DNA of 64,000 bases from contig OZ020519.1 in the NCBI GenBank assembly GCA_963971425.1, forward strand, positions 18,249,397 through 18,313,396, written 5' to 3'. Each line of letters begins with the position of its first letter. Positions within the stretch are counted from its first letter, which is position 1. Below the pieces are notes generated by a model. The model ran no database searches and was not told the DNA's origin. It saw only the letters and a program-made list of their open reading frames with translations. The position numbers and the translations under genes are program-made. Origin of the DNA: Bryoerythrophyllum caledonicum. Taxonomy: Eukaryota > Streptophyta > Bryopsida > Pottiales > Pottiaceae. Positions 12,150-24,100 of this stretch are shown here, in pieces.

Positions 12150-12420
12150 TCTACATTTTAAAATTTTACTTCTGCCAACCACCGGAAGGCTGAAAAATTG
12201 TTAAGTTTCCATAAAATTTTTGGCACAAGATTATCTCTATGTTGATAATATGTTGATAAAATTTGAAGGCCAAAAGAGTTCAATAAAAAAAGATATTTGA
12301 AATCTACCAACATGTCTAGTTGTGAGCCTCTCATTACTTCCAACTTCGACACCCTCCCTAGGGCTGAACAATTGTTAGTTTACCATGAAAGTTTCTTGCA
12401 CAAGATTCTCATTGCAAGGA
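12150..12420 (-). repeat. Dispersed monomer of the 1-1000 repeat
   Basis: Read on the minus strand this stretch has the same landmarks as the array at the left edge: CACCCTCCC with a CCTAGGG-type core, ACATGTTGGTAGATTTCAAA-like and TTTGGCACAAGA phrases. It abuts the TTAA element beginning at 12438. Confidence 0.7.
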
Positions 12421-12437
12421 GCAAAGGGGTGGTTTGC

Positions 12438-13244
12438 TTAACCGTTTAGCGCCCAGGGATGTTTCTGGAAACACCAAGATTTCTATTGATTTATTCTTTG
12501 AACCGGAATTGATGGAAATACAATGACTAATATTAATATCTAACCTTACAAAATTGAACTTAACCCATGATCTCAACTTTGGGGAAATTTTGCACAACAT
12601 CCAACCGTTGATGGAATAGATTATAGTGTTTAAAGTTACCGTAAATTGGTAGTGAAAACTGTGGAATTTGGAGGGTGTACTACTTTAACTATCAATAGAG
12701 TCTTGCAAGAATTTTTTTAACTTTGAATTAGAGCGGTTCACATGTGCACTAGGTTGATAGCTTCGCATTGACATATTATATGTGAAGAAAATATTTATAC
12801 CCAATTATTGGTGATTTTTTTCCTTTTTTCTACTTGATTGTATACTAAAATGTTCCAACCTTATACAAATCAAAATGGAAGTTTCATATGTGAGGAGAGA
12901 GATCAACAATCACAAAACAATGACGAATGTCTTAAAGACAAAGTTCAATCAAAATTTAAGACCAAAACCAATGTGCATGTGTGTGAAATACAACATAGTA
13001 TGTGGCATAGTATTCACTGTATTCACTGTATTTTAGTGTATTTGGTGTATTTTGTGTTGTATTCCTAGCTTTTCCAAGAGTTCTATAAATCCAAATCATG
13101 ATCTGATTGTTGGAGAGTGTTCGTGTAATGAGTGCGCAAATCTGAACCTCGTATCTCGAAGCCTAGTTCTTCATGATTTCATGCAAATTGAGATTGAGCA
13201 CCTCCGGAGTCCCATTTCGGGCTTCCTGGGCGCTAAAGGGTTAA
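12438..13244. mobile_element. TTAA-bounded element with 16-bp inverted ends (807 bp)
   Basis: The left end is TTAA followed by CCGTTTAGCGCCCAGG. The right end, reverse complemented, is TTAA followed by CCCTTTAGCGCCCAGG, a 15 of 16 match. Intact TTAA on both sides and termini starting CC fit piggyBac-type target and end structure. The interior has only short frames, so the element is non-autonomous. Confidence 0.85.
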
Positions 13245-13310
13245 CCAATGTCCTTCTGATATGGAGGAGAAGAAGTTGATACATCAAACTTCAAGATTTT
13301 GCTCAATTCA

Positions 13311-13574
13311 TTAACCCTTCAAGGCCGTTTGATCAAATATGGGTCATTTTGGGATAAAAACCTTCATAGAAAGTGCTACAAAGGCAAACACAGACCATGA
13401 CTTTGAAGATGGGCATCTCTTGAGACTATGGGCACCGCAATCTATGCAACTAGTTTTGTGAAACGAGTTTGTAGATTTTTTGTATTGAGATGTATTGCAG
13501 ATGGCATTCTGCACGGTCTAGAACACTCATAAATCTTCACAGATTAAAACAACTCATCGGCCTTAAAGGGTTAA
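13311..13574. mobile_element. TTAA-bounded short element (264 bp)
   Basis: The left end TTAACCCTTCAAGGCCG pairs with the reverse complement of the right end, TTAACCCTTTAAGGCCG, with one mismatch in 17. It starts 67 bp after the previous element ends. Its interior is non-coding. Confidence 0.8.
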
Positions 13575-13608
13575 AAGGGTTGAACTCATAGGCCACCCAA
13601 ATGATGGC

Positions 13609-14738
13609 TTAACCCCTAAGAGCCCAAGTGTACTTGGGACGTACGTTTTGGATTTTGGGCATGTACCTTTGAGTGGAAAAAATACTCCGATTCTTATGAA
13701 AATTTTACACTGCATTGTCTTTTAAGAAATCTATATGGGGAATTTTTCAAATGTGATTTTGGACTTTCAGTTCAAAAGTTATTAGCCTTCAAAGGTCAAA
13801 ATGGGGAGTCTGGACTATAGGGGCAGCCATGTCAACCAATGCAATTTGAGGAGAAAAGGGCGAGGAAAGGAATCTAGACTTCTATGCACGAAGTCCATGT
13901 AGAAAAAACATTGAAAATTATTGAAAGAGTTGATAAAATAATTTTTTAAAAAAAGCAAACAATCAGCCGTTAGCTAGCATGCTAGCATCCCGCGCCAGAA
14001 GCGGGCCCGCCAATTTTTTATTATTATTATATATTTTTATATTTTTATTTTTTTTAAAAAAAAATTTAAAAAAATTTCCGCCCCCTTTCCCCTTCCAGCT
14101 GTGAGGGTGGTCAACAACGGGACATATTGGCCACCCAATTTCAAGCACTGCCCTTTCCCATAATGCTTTATTTATTCCATATATTCATGAAAATTATGGA
14201 TTTTATTTTTTTTAGTCCTTTCTTTTTATAAAATTAGTGAACAAATAAATTGAAAGTTTTCACCATTGGGATTCTCAAATGCAGCAACTTATAGGAAACA
14301 AACAATTTCATATCACTTACGTAGTAATTGTCAACATTTTGTACCCCCTTTCACTAAAGTGTATATTTCTACATCTATTACCCCTCGAATTGACCTCAAA
14401 TTTTGCACACAAATAGCTAACAACATATAAGTCATATTGGTACAAGATTTGATCACATTTCAATGTAAAAACTAGAAGATATACCTAGTCAAAGTAGGCT
14501 GACCTTGTTAGGCAGGGGGAAAAAATACTTTTCTTTGCACTTCAAACGCTATAATCTTCACATCCGTGTGGTGGATTGCAACCAAATTTGTATTGAAAGT
14601 TCATATACGTGTCTATTTTAAGATTGCACATTTAAAAGTTTAAAATTAGACTTTAATGTTAGATTTCGTTGCCACTTGTTGAGGATGGCAGTTTTGGAGT
14701 GTTTCATGAGGGAAAATGCCTGGGCTTTTAGGGGTTAA
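13609..14738. mobile_element. TTAA-bounded element with ~19-bp inverted ends (1130 bp)
   Basis: The left end TTAACCCCTAAGAGCCCAAG matches the reverse complement of the right end, TTAACCCCTAAAAGCCCAG. Its interior contains AT-rich and homopolymer stretches and no open frame for a transposase. Its right half is related to that of the element at 10752-11624. It lies 35 bp from the preceding TTAA element. Confidence 0.85.
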
Positions 14739-15640
14739 AATGGTCTAACGAGGATTTAGGGAAGGTCTTTGATGCGGTTGAGGAATTTATGAAGCGCAGT
14801 TATTATCAGTACAAGGTATAGGATGGAATTGGAAGGAGGGATTGCATGATGAAGCCGTCACGAAGAAAATAAAATTTGCCTTCATGTGGAAGAAAAAATT
14901 ATGAAGATCTCCAAACCATATAAGATAAGCCCCCCTAAAACTGACAAGTTAAGGAATGTGCATATATGGAGAGAGGAGATAATTATACTATTATTTTCAG
15001 TGATAGCCAATAGAATTACAATTCCAACCCAAGAGATTTCATATTTTTTCGATGAAAACTGAATTAGTTATGAATTTTCAAAGTGTGCGGCCATGTTTAG
15101 TGGGTGGCCAGCAGTAGGTACCCCCATAACCAACGACCAAAAGTAAGGGACTTGACTAATAGCAAACCTCCATTTGGAACTGAGTTGGTGGTAATGGGAT
15201 GGAAGAGGGTTGGAAATACCCCAATTTTATAGGCGTTGGCTATGAGTTTTTGTTGGTTTGGGGGGCTTACGTTACATTGATAATTATGCATGTATGTGGA
15301 GGAAGAGTGGGAATCGGAGGAGGAAGAGCAACAAAGTCAAAGGAGAAAGAACAGTGGGAGTTGAAGGATTAAAGCAGCGGGAGGTGGAAGAGGACTTGCA
15401 TGATTCACTTAATAGTGCACCTATGTGATCCAACAAGTACCACCTAGCGTAGAGGTATTGAGGATAGTATCAATGGTTGTATGTCCTAATACTCATGGAA
15501 TCATACAATTAGTACACATACAAGAGGAGGATACACACAGAAAGGTTTAACATAGCAAGAAAAAAGAAAGAAAGTAAAAAAGATGAAATATAAAGAATCT
15601 GATACATCTCTTTTGAAATACCAAATTTCCTTGAATTGGA
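14739..15640. other. Spacer with a relic coding-like repeat
   Basis: There is no supported gene. A phrase near 14945-14990 can be read as PKTDKLRNVHIWRE and recurs in reverse orientation near 36285-36330. The rest is AT-rich, with purine-rich stretches at 15300-15400 and 15550-15590. Confidence 0.5.
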
Positions 15641-15643
15641 TTC

Positions 15644-15850
15644 ACTACACTAAACACTGAATATAGTGTAGAGGGATTATTGATGTAGATCACTCACACT
15701 AATTTCCATCAAAGCATGTGCATGCCAAGTTCTGATTGGGTATTTGTTCTCAAGCAAGTGTGTGTCGGTCAACAATTGCATGGTAATTTTCAATGAGTGT
15801 AGGAAATTTCAAATAGTCTAGTCTACACTATATTCACGGAACAGTGTAGT
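15644..15850. mobile_element. TA-flanked foldback element, second copy
   Basis: The left end ACTACACTAAACACTGAATA followed by TAGTGTAGA pairs with the reverse complement of the right end, which reads ACTACACTGTTCCGTGAATA followed by TAGTGTAGA. The element is about 207 bp. It shares the CACTA...TAGTG theme with the element at 9758-9978 and with small palindromes near 16225-16310 and 17090-17150. Confidence 0.6.
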
Positions 15851-16439
15851 TATCGATAACCTACAACCATTAGCAATTAAATACTTAATGAATCAAATTC
15901 ACCACAAGTCAAAAGAGATGGATATCAAATTTGAAAAATAAGTATCAAAATTTGTACGATGCGCGCAAACAAAATTAAATTATACAAAATTTGCCTTGAT
16001 ACTTATGCTTTGTTGATTGATACATGATCAAAACAATATCACCTGAGTATCACACCGAGTATCACCCCGCGTATGACATAGACATGAGTCAAGAAGTGCA
16101 CATGGACCAATTGCTTAAGGCAGCCCTCTGAACATTAATATTTAGGGTATTCCGGAACTAAAAATATCATAATGGTGAGCCAGAGCAATGAGCATTATGC
16201 GCATAAATTACATCTTCAATGACTAATTCTGCTACACTAAAAGTTTCATTTAGTGTAGTGGACACTAAATACGAACCCATACACTAATTGTCAACTACGC
16301 AATTAGTGTAGTGACAAAATAGTACACTAGATGTGAACTACTACACTATTTGTGAACTTTTGTAAAGATTGGAATATTAACTTTTTTACTCGTGCACGTT
16401 TAGTGTATTGAAAGTAGAAGAGAATTATGTGTACAAAAA

Positions 16440-17050
16440 GGTGAAGAAGAGAAAAAATAAAACTCACAAAGAAAAAATTGGAAAAAACAACAACTGGGAA
16501 AAAACAACAAATTGGGAAAAGAACAAATAGGAAAAAGCAACATTATTGAGAAAACAACAATTAGGAAAAAACAAATTTTTTGAAAAAAAAAGAACTAGGG
16601 TAAAACATCAATTCGGGGAACAAAGACAACTTACCTTTTGAAAAGGTAAACTTTGGTAAAAATAAGCTTTTCCAAATGTAAACATTTGAAAAAGTAAAGA
16701 TTTGAAAAATTAAACGTTTGAAAAGTATTCTTTTTCAAAAGTAAACCTTTTCAAAAGTAATTTTTTCAAAAACAAACTTTTGAAAAAGTGAACTTTTGAA
16801 AAAGTGAACTTTTGAAAAGTAAAATTGGAAAAAAAGTATTTTTTTGAGAAAGTAAAGTTTTGAAAAAGTAAATGTTTGGAATAGTAAAATTTGAAAAAGT
16901 AAACTTTTTAAGAAGTTAAACTTGAAAAAGTAATCTCTTGAAAAAGTAAGCTTTACAAAAAATTAAATTTCCATAAAGTGTACTCCGATAAAGTAATCTT
17001 TGATAAAGTAAATTTTGATGGAATAATCTTTTGAGAAAGTACACTTGTTT
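16440..17050. repeat. A-rich degenerate array built on GAAAAAGTAAAC-like units
   Basis: About 600 bp of irregular 11-20-bp units such as TTTGAAAAAGTAAAC and GGAAAAAACAACAA, strongly strand-asymmetric (A on plus). No coding frame is seen. It is flanked by short ACACTAAAT/ATTTAGTGT phrases. Confidence 0.75.
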
Positions 17051-17289
17051 GCAATTAGTACACTATTTGTCAACTTGTTCGCAGTTAGTGTACTAAGGTA
17101 AGTACACTATTCATGCCATTACACTAAATGAGTCTTTTAGTGTAATGAATCCTCAGAAGATGTTACATTTGTAAGTAGAGATCTGCACCGAAGTAACAGT
17201 TGTGAAGCTTGTAAACTGGAACCCTAATACAGCAAAGAGACAGGTTAAACTTCCAATATGGAAATGTACCAATATTTTTCCTATGTACA

Positions 17290-17460
17290 TGAAGGAGGAC
17301 ATATCTAGATCTACATGTAGACCTAAACATGGAGTTCTAACTAGATCGTAGATATGTAGATCTAAATATGGAGTTCTAACTAGATTGTAGATATGTAGAC
17401 ATGTAGTTCGAACTAGATCTAGACATGTAGTTCGAACTAGATCTAGACATGTAGGTCGGA
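17290..17460. repeat. Short tandem repeats beside the AN1 gene
   Basis: Two ~36-bp copies containing TATGGAGTTCTAACTAGAT are followed by three copies of ACATGTAGTTCGAACTAGAT-type 24-mers. The block stops about 10 bp before the stop codon of the zinc-finger gene on the minus strand, so it forms that gene's 3' flank. Confidence 0.85.
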
Positions 17461-17468
17461 AGAGACGG

Positions 17469-18167
17469 TCACGGTCTGATGGTGGGCGTCTTCTCCTGCT
17501 CAAGCTTCTTGTCCGAAATGGAGAGAGCTCCCATCCTCATGCCACTACTCTCACTCCCACAATCCGTCTCTTGTTGTCTCGCAGCGAAGCTGGCCAGGAA
17601 CTTGGCCGCTGCCGCGTCTTTGGTAGCAGCGACCACTGCTACACCGCAAGCGTGGTCGGTGGGGAAGCGGTGGCGGAGACACACAGTCTTCCGGCAGGAG
17701 TTGCAGGCGTACTTGTTGGAGAACGTCAGGAGCTCCCGGCACCCGCGCACAGGGCACTTGGGCTTCTTCACTAGGTTCTTGGGATCACACCCGCCGGGAC
17801 TCTGTGCATGCTTCTTCATCGTCACCTCGGGATTCTCCCCGAACACTGTCCTCACGCTCCTGGTGCACTGCGCGCAGATCACGACGCTCACGTCCCTGTG
17901 ACTCGCGTTCGGACAGCTGTGGCTCTTGTACGTCCGATGCTCCAGACAGAACACCTGGAACCAATTCAACAAACATGAGAAGAGTGTCTGGACAGAACAC
18001 CTGGAACGAACTCAACCAGCATCAGAAACTTGAACAAGCGGAAGATTCACCGACTTAAACAGACACTGTTGGCATACCTTCTTGCAGCCGTCGCACTTGA
18101 AAGGGAGGAAGTCGAGTTGGTGGCACGTCTCCTCGCTGCAGTGGCGTCCCAGGTCTGGAAACTCCAT
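17469..18167 (-). CDS. AN1 zinc-finger stress-associated protein (two AN1 domains)
   Basis: AN1 stress-associated proteins are small zinc-binding proteins tied to ubiquitin and proteasome handling and to abiotic stress responses. Two exons (18078-18167 and 17469-17954) join in frame to 191 residues. The first AN1 finger starts at Cys10 (RHC, ETC, FKC, DGC, then VFC-LEH across the splice). The second lies about residues 95-135, with CPVRGC, ACNSC and [11 protein letters not shown] lysine-rich, disordered tail follows and no C2H2 finger is visible, so it resembles the two-AN1 SAP12 type rather than SAP11/13. The start at 18167 puts MEFPDLG before the first finger, as in the family. A 46-bp tandem duplication in the intron repeats the acceptor. 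Confidence 0.92.
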
Positions 18168-18407
18168 GTTGACGTGAGGCAATCTAGACGTGGGGAGGTT
18201 GGTGATTGAAGCGGAAGCTAGCTCGGCGGTCGAGTTGAGATTTCTCACGGTGTGTGGGCAATTTGGAGTGAGGACGGCGAAGCGGACGAGGTTTTAAGGT
18301 GGTTGGTGGCGACGGCGATGGCGATTGCCATGGCGGGCAGAAGCTTGGTCGGCAAGGCAGGCCGCGGTCTGCTTCGCGAGGATTCCATGGCGACGCTGCT
18401 CATTCAA

Positions 18408-18550
18408 GCCCCCCTGCTCCTTCCTCTGCTACAGTGTACTTGGGATGCGAAGCCCGGGGCCCCTGCTCCTTCCTCTGCTACAGTGTACTTGGGATGCGAA
18501 ACCTGGGGGACTTGGGATGCGAAGCCTGGGGGACTTGGGATGCGAAGTAT
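18408..18550. repeat. Tandem repeats between two genes
   Basis: Two copies of a ~49-bp unit (CCTGCTCCTTCCTCTGCTAC, then GTGTACTTGGGATGCGAA) are followed by three ~21-bp units of the form GGGGGACTTGGGATGCGAAG. They lie between the 5' end of the AN1 gene and the 3' end of the WD40 gene. Confidence 0.9.
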
Positions 18551-18607
18551 ATACAATCTCAAGATTTAAGGAAATCTAGAACACAGCCTCATCATCAGCT
18601 ACTAAGT

Positions 18608-20328
18608 TTACAGATTTGACATACTACGAGAAAGACTTGATGCCAAATTGATGAACACTTTTTCACCTACAATAACCAGTAACATAGATAGGAAGAAGAT
18701 GACGAGCAACAGCAGGGATCCCTGCCACGAGGAGCCACCACCACCTCGGCGTGGTGCAACTGCCGTGACGCGTGCACTCGAATCTGCTGACACGGACAGA
18801 AGTGCTCCACCCTTCGGAGAGAATTCCATGGATGTGACGACGCTCATGTGTGCACGCTTCACCTCCTGACATACTGAGAGGTTGGATGCATCCACAACGG
18901 AAATGTCTCCTTCACTGCTCCCAACCGCAAGGTACCTGCACAAAGAAACGAGCAGAGAAGCGAGTTAGTAAAACGGTGATCTTACCATGCTACATCAACA
19001 ACATGATTCTTATTCGGTACAAATTCACCCAATCAATAATTACGAAAAACAATAGTGGATTCACTTGTGCGGTCACCCGAAGTTTGAATAAGAGTTCCCC
19101 TCTTGTTTTCATTTTGGACTGGCTTCTCCAAAATCAGCTCAAGGGGTAGAAAGGCGGCTAATATGCAATGGTATCTCATGCACAATCTTGACCTTCTCAC
19201 GAGGAGAACTAAGACTACTTATTTAATGGAAACTCACTCCATATAAAATGCGTCTAAAGAGTATTTGTAAAGTCATCTGAACTTTGAACAAGATAACCCC
19301 TTCATTTACAATCAAAATGAATCTATTGGTCTAAAAGATAGAGAGACGGAAGAGTAGTCTAAGAGGAGAATTCAGCTCACCTTCGGTTTAGTGACATTGC
19401 AAAAGCAGAGATGGGGTCGTCTTGGAGCTTTCGCGAGCTCATCACCTCCTTCCAAGTGTTGGTATCAAATGCAGACACAAAACCCATTCCTCGTTTCCGC
19501 ACGGCAACATACAGCAACTGCTTGTTGCCATCCCGGGTGAATCTCACAAACCCGGCGCCTTCCACTAGAAGAGACGCAACGCAAACCCCCGACTCGACGT
19601 CCCAGATCCGGCACGCGCCGTCATCTGATGTTGAGGCCACCAGTGTGCCGTCCAAGCTGAAGTCCAGATCCTTGATCGACTCATGAGCTCCCGCTCTATC
19701 AAACAGCACCTGCACATTGGAAAAACACAAACTCAAAACCAATCATCCCAAAAACACATCGTAAATACTAACCCTAATTCACAAAAAACCAACCACCAAA
19801 AGGAGTCACAATCACGATAAAAACCATATCTACACCTGCATCGTTTACCTTGGATGTCCCCCACTCAACCACACGCAAGCACCCATCGACTCCACCAGCA
19901 GCGAGACGGCTCCCATCAGGACTAAACACCAGAGCGTTCTGCTCCCCGACTCCCTTCAAGCTCTGAACACTCCGCTCTGCCGCGACAAGCTTCAGCGCGC
20001 CCTCGCTCACTTCAAACAGGCGGCACTCGCTGCCCACGCTGCACACGAGCTCCGCCCCGGCGGGGTGCACCGCCAGGCGGGAGAGCGCGTCGTCGCCGGT
20101 AAGGAGCGTGTGCAGCGCGTCCGTGAGCACAGCGGCGGTGGGGTTGTAGTGCGCTAGCAGCAAGCTGTCGGGCAAGTTGGCTCCGCCCCCCGCCAGGACA
20201 ATGAGAGATGTGTCTGGCTCGTCGTGGTGAGTGGCGTGGTTTGGGATCCAGGCGGCAGCCAAAAGGGGCTGGCCATATTTCTTAGAGCAGAGCGAGGAGC
20301 GGCGAGGTTCCTCGCGGTGACTCATCAC
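18608..20328 (-). CDS. SEC12/PHF1-like WD40 membrane protein
   Basis: SEC12 proteins are ER-membrane exchange factors for the COPII GTPase SAR1; the plant paralogue PHF1 helps phosphate transporters leave the ER. Three exons (19849-20328, 19381-19709, 18608-18935) give 378 residues, against about 390-400 in Arabidopsis relatives. WD-type blades are visible: NALVFSPDGSRLAAGGVDG, IKDLDFSLDGTLVASTSDDG with RIWD, and SMEFSPKGGALLSVSADSS. A single hydrophobic segment near residues 343-361 (SLLLLVIFFLSMLLVIVG) anchors the C-terminus, the topology of SEC12. I cannot tell a true SEC12 from PHF1 by sequence alone. The model starts at the first of two adjacent ATG codons (20328 and 20325). Confidence 0.88.
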
Positions 20329-20855
20329 AAGCCTGAGTGCAAGAATCGATCTGGCGATGGCGATGGAGTCCTCTGCGTTACTTTCTGATCAGCCGCTTGC
20401 GAACTCGATCGGGGTGGACGCTCGTCGCTTTCATTCGAGAAACTCCTCGGTGACTGAGTCAGTCTCACGCACAGGATGAAAGTGCAAAACTTCATCCGAC
20501 ATTTGTGAGAAATTTGATCTTTTATATTTTCTACTACTTCATATTTCTTTTATATTTTTGAAATGTTAAAAGAAGCTCACGAAGTACTCATTCGATAGTA
20601 TGTAATCAAGAGAAGTCAAATCTGGCAACATCTAATTGAGAATTTTGACATTCAAACATGCCACATATAGTACACATGTCACCCTAAACCAAAAATCTGC
20701 CACTGCCTTCCTAACAATATGTACAGAAATCTGTAGTTTGAGTAATAGGTCGGATGTACCCAAACATGTGTCTACCGTGTCATCTTGCAGGGACGACCTT
20801 GCATCAAATAATAGGTCAATGGCATTTTTCTCATGAGTTGATAAGTGCATGCGCC
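20329..20855. other. Spacer between SNI1 and the WD40 gene
   Basis: Holds the upstream region of the WD40 gene and part of the SNI1 downstream region. No gene or clear repeat is seen before the tandem duplication at 20856. Confidence 0.5.
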
Positions 20856-21071
20856 ATCACCAGAGCACATCGTGCAGTACGATGCATCTCTTTGTAATCC
20901 CTACAGCAACATATTGATCAGTTACAATTAGAGAGGTTACAGAACAGATATTTTACACTACAGAACAGGTTACATCACCAGAGCACATCGTGCAGTATGA
21001 TGCATCTCTTTGTAATCCCTACAGCAACATATTGATCAGTTACAATTAGAGAGGTTACAGAACAGATATTT
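20856..21071. repeat. 118-bp tandem duplication
   Basis: ATCACCAGAGCACATCGTGC begins at 20856 and again at 20974; about 98 bp after each start are almost identical. It lies 55 bp beyond the SNI1 stop codon on the minus strand, so it probably falls in that gene's 3' UTR or just past it. Confidence 0.92.
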
Positions 21072-21125
21072 AACCGAGTCACAATCATGTGAGCATGCCG
21101 GTAAACGAACAGTAGAGTAGTATGC

Positions 21126-24100
21126 TTACATCTTGACATCCAGATGATCAAATGCTGCTTGAAATGATTGACAAACTTCTTTCAAGAGTACACCATCACC
21201 TGTATGTGTCTCCAAAAAGGCCTTCACACCAAAAAAAACAAAAACAAAATACACACACTCATGTTAGCACCAACGAGGAATGAAAGATTTGATGAATAGC
21301 TTGGAACAGGACTGTAAACCATACCTGAAAAGCACATGCAAGTAGAACTTGTAGTTCATGAGGGTAGAAGCTTTTATGCAACGTTTTCACATTTGATACG
21401 CAGTCAAATAGGTTCTTGGCGGTAGAAATCCCACGAAGTTCCTCTTTGGTTCTCTGAAACCAACCCCGCAATATTTTCAATAATAGAGAAATCGTAGTAA
21501 TTTGTCCGAAACTAAACTTAAAATAAAATAAGCAACGGACAGATGAGCGGACTATACCCCTGGAGCATGAGTGACAAAGCACTTCAGTATCAGTTTGAAC
21601 TTCAATTGAGGGTTTTTCAATGCCTGCAAATACACCACAATCCCAATTCCATGAGGTCGCATTGCATGCTAAGAATCCTGACTTCTCATGATGCTGAGTC
21701 ACTGACTGGACCACAAGCTTGGGACCTTGACCGGCCAGTTTACATACTATTTGCGATGAGAAATCGGTGCCTGCTTCGAACATCCGTAATATGTTTTAAC
21801 GAATTCCTCACTTAATCCCTTAATTACCAGGTCTTCCACCAACAAAGATACCCCACAGAAGATGAAACCATACTGAGGTAGGTGAGAATTGTACCAAAAG
21901 AAGAGGACAAAGATAAGCCTTGCCATACTGCAAAATACCCATCAAAGTCTCCACAAGGCTCCCTCTGTTCAGATGCAAACGAAGTTGCAAAAGTTCAATA
22001 ATCTCAGAGATTCACAGTTAACAAAAATAACCTACTCCTAAAAGGTGCATACAACCCCAAAAGGCAAGAATCAGGTATTGTATCCTTACATTGAGATTGC
22101 ATTCCTCGAGACCCCAAATCTGTTCTCACTTAAAGCCTCGATATCCTCTAGTTCAAGAATCTGTCAAGCAAGGTTACCGCTCTTTAGTAATGATTCAAGG
22201 ATGCATAATTATTCAATGTATCTCACAGGACAGAACTCAATGTAAAAATCCGAATGCTTCTAGACAGTATCAGAGGTAAGGCTTGCGAGTAGTAACCACA
22301 GGATGTTACGAGACACCATCACAGTAGAACCGCACAATAAGCTGAAGATAGGAAAACTAAAGAATTTTAAGAAACTAAATAGCTTCTACTTGAGGAAGTG
22401 AATCAGACTGGCGAGACCAAAAACGCTAGTATCTGACTGCAAATATACAAGGGGGTTGAGGAATGGCTAGGCATGAAAACACAGAGCGATGAGATTCATT
22501 TACCATAGACAGAAGAGTTGCAGCCAGTTGGGCAAAGTCCATCTCTGTAACAAAGAATGCGGAGCTAGAATCGACAGACAGCGTTCCTGATGTTGTAGCA
22601 TTACTTCCTGAATCGTGTGATACTGATTCGTTTTTTACTGCTTCCGTCTTCAACTCCTTCGGGTTTCCACCTTTCAAATCATCCTGGTCACCCGGCTTTG
22701 CTATAATACGCAGCAAATTTTTTAATAGTTCCTTGATTTTCGGATTATCTTGTTTCTGCACAAAACAAATGGCTCCCGCTGCGTGAGGACGCAGACAAGA
22801 TATTGATTGTATATAAAAATATATCATAGTTGGTTATAACTGGCGCTCTCAATTTCCTTCACCCATGTTTCAAGGAAACATTCATCTAAAAGCAAAAAGC
22901 CATTAGAAACAATCCTAATTCATTAACCTGCTCACAAGCACATTTACTAAAATATCTATATAATAATAGGCCCGCAAACTTCAAAGTGTGAAACTCCATT
23001 CAGAAAAGTAGGAGAAAAGAAGCACAAACCATCATAAAACGTATTATAAGTGATTCTTGCAACAAATCCAATTTCTCTGGGATTTCTGCACAAAAAGGAA
23101 GTAACAATTCGCTCAGCACAATTGCATGTTATTCGCATTCAAGAAAGCTCGGGAGGTATGCCAAGATACTACATTATGCCAAAAACAACAGACTCAAGAA
23201 TCGGGAGGATAAGACGTAGATACAACCTGTACATTCCGACGAGCTAAAATAACCAGTTCCGTAAGTAGCAATTTATATAGCAGTTACGTGAATTTGATAT
23301 TTAGTATGAGGTTTGTGATCACCATATGCCGTCGTGACCAAGTCTACAGCATCTGACTACAAGCATAGTCTAAAAGATAGAGTGAAAACCTTTGAATGCC
23401 TGCTGTCGCACATGAAAGTCGGAGTAAAGAAGACCGACTAACCACCGGAGCATTAAAAACTGCACCAGTCTCTGCAAAGAACATGTTGATCTTCTCAGCA
23501 TTCATGAAAAATCAATTATCAATATCGATGACAAAGACACCAATGAGAGCAGTACAAGCTGAAAGCCACCAAGAAAGACCTTAAAATGACTTAAATTTTT
23601 TGAAAACTTACATACTGCGGGTCTTCATTTCTAACAGAAAAATCGGTAGCTCCCCTCTTCTTAAGGGTCTCCTCTCCTTCTAGATCGTCAGCAATGTTAC
23701 CCAGCAACAAATAGAGGTCCTACAGTTCTCCCCAACAAGTATAAATCCGATGCAGCCACAAGTACAATTTCAAAACTAGGTTGAAGGCAGTGCATACTCT
23801 GTCTCAGAAATTTTTCAACAAACAATGGATAACAATTACAGGAACTATGCACACAATTACAGAAATTACCGTGGTGACCTTTGTCGATTTCACAGATTTT
23901 TGCGTTGTAGACTCAAAAGGCGACCACACTTGCTCCTATCAAAGTGATTCAAAACATCAGATCACGGAAATGGAAATCCCGCCTACTAAAAAATATGTTC
24001 GGAACACAGAGCAATCTAGAAAATGATGTAAAGCTGGTGATACAAACAGCATACAAAGAGTTAAAACATACTATATATGTTACCTTATTGTCTACAAACT

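Noticed and set aside
10752..14738. PIF/Harbinger (TWA duplication) or Tc1/mariner (TA) origin for the TTAA elements
   Set aside because: A TTA/TAA duplication makes the termini asymmetric, and TA alone leaves the conserved outer T and A unexplained; TTAA gives symmetric ends. Not excluded without empty sites.
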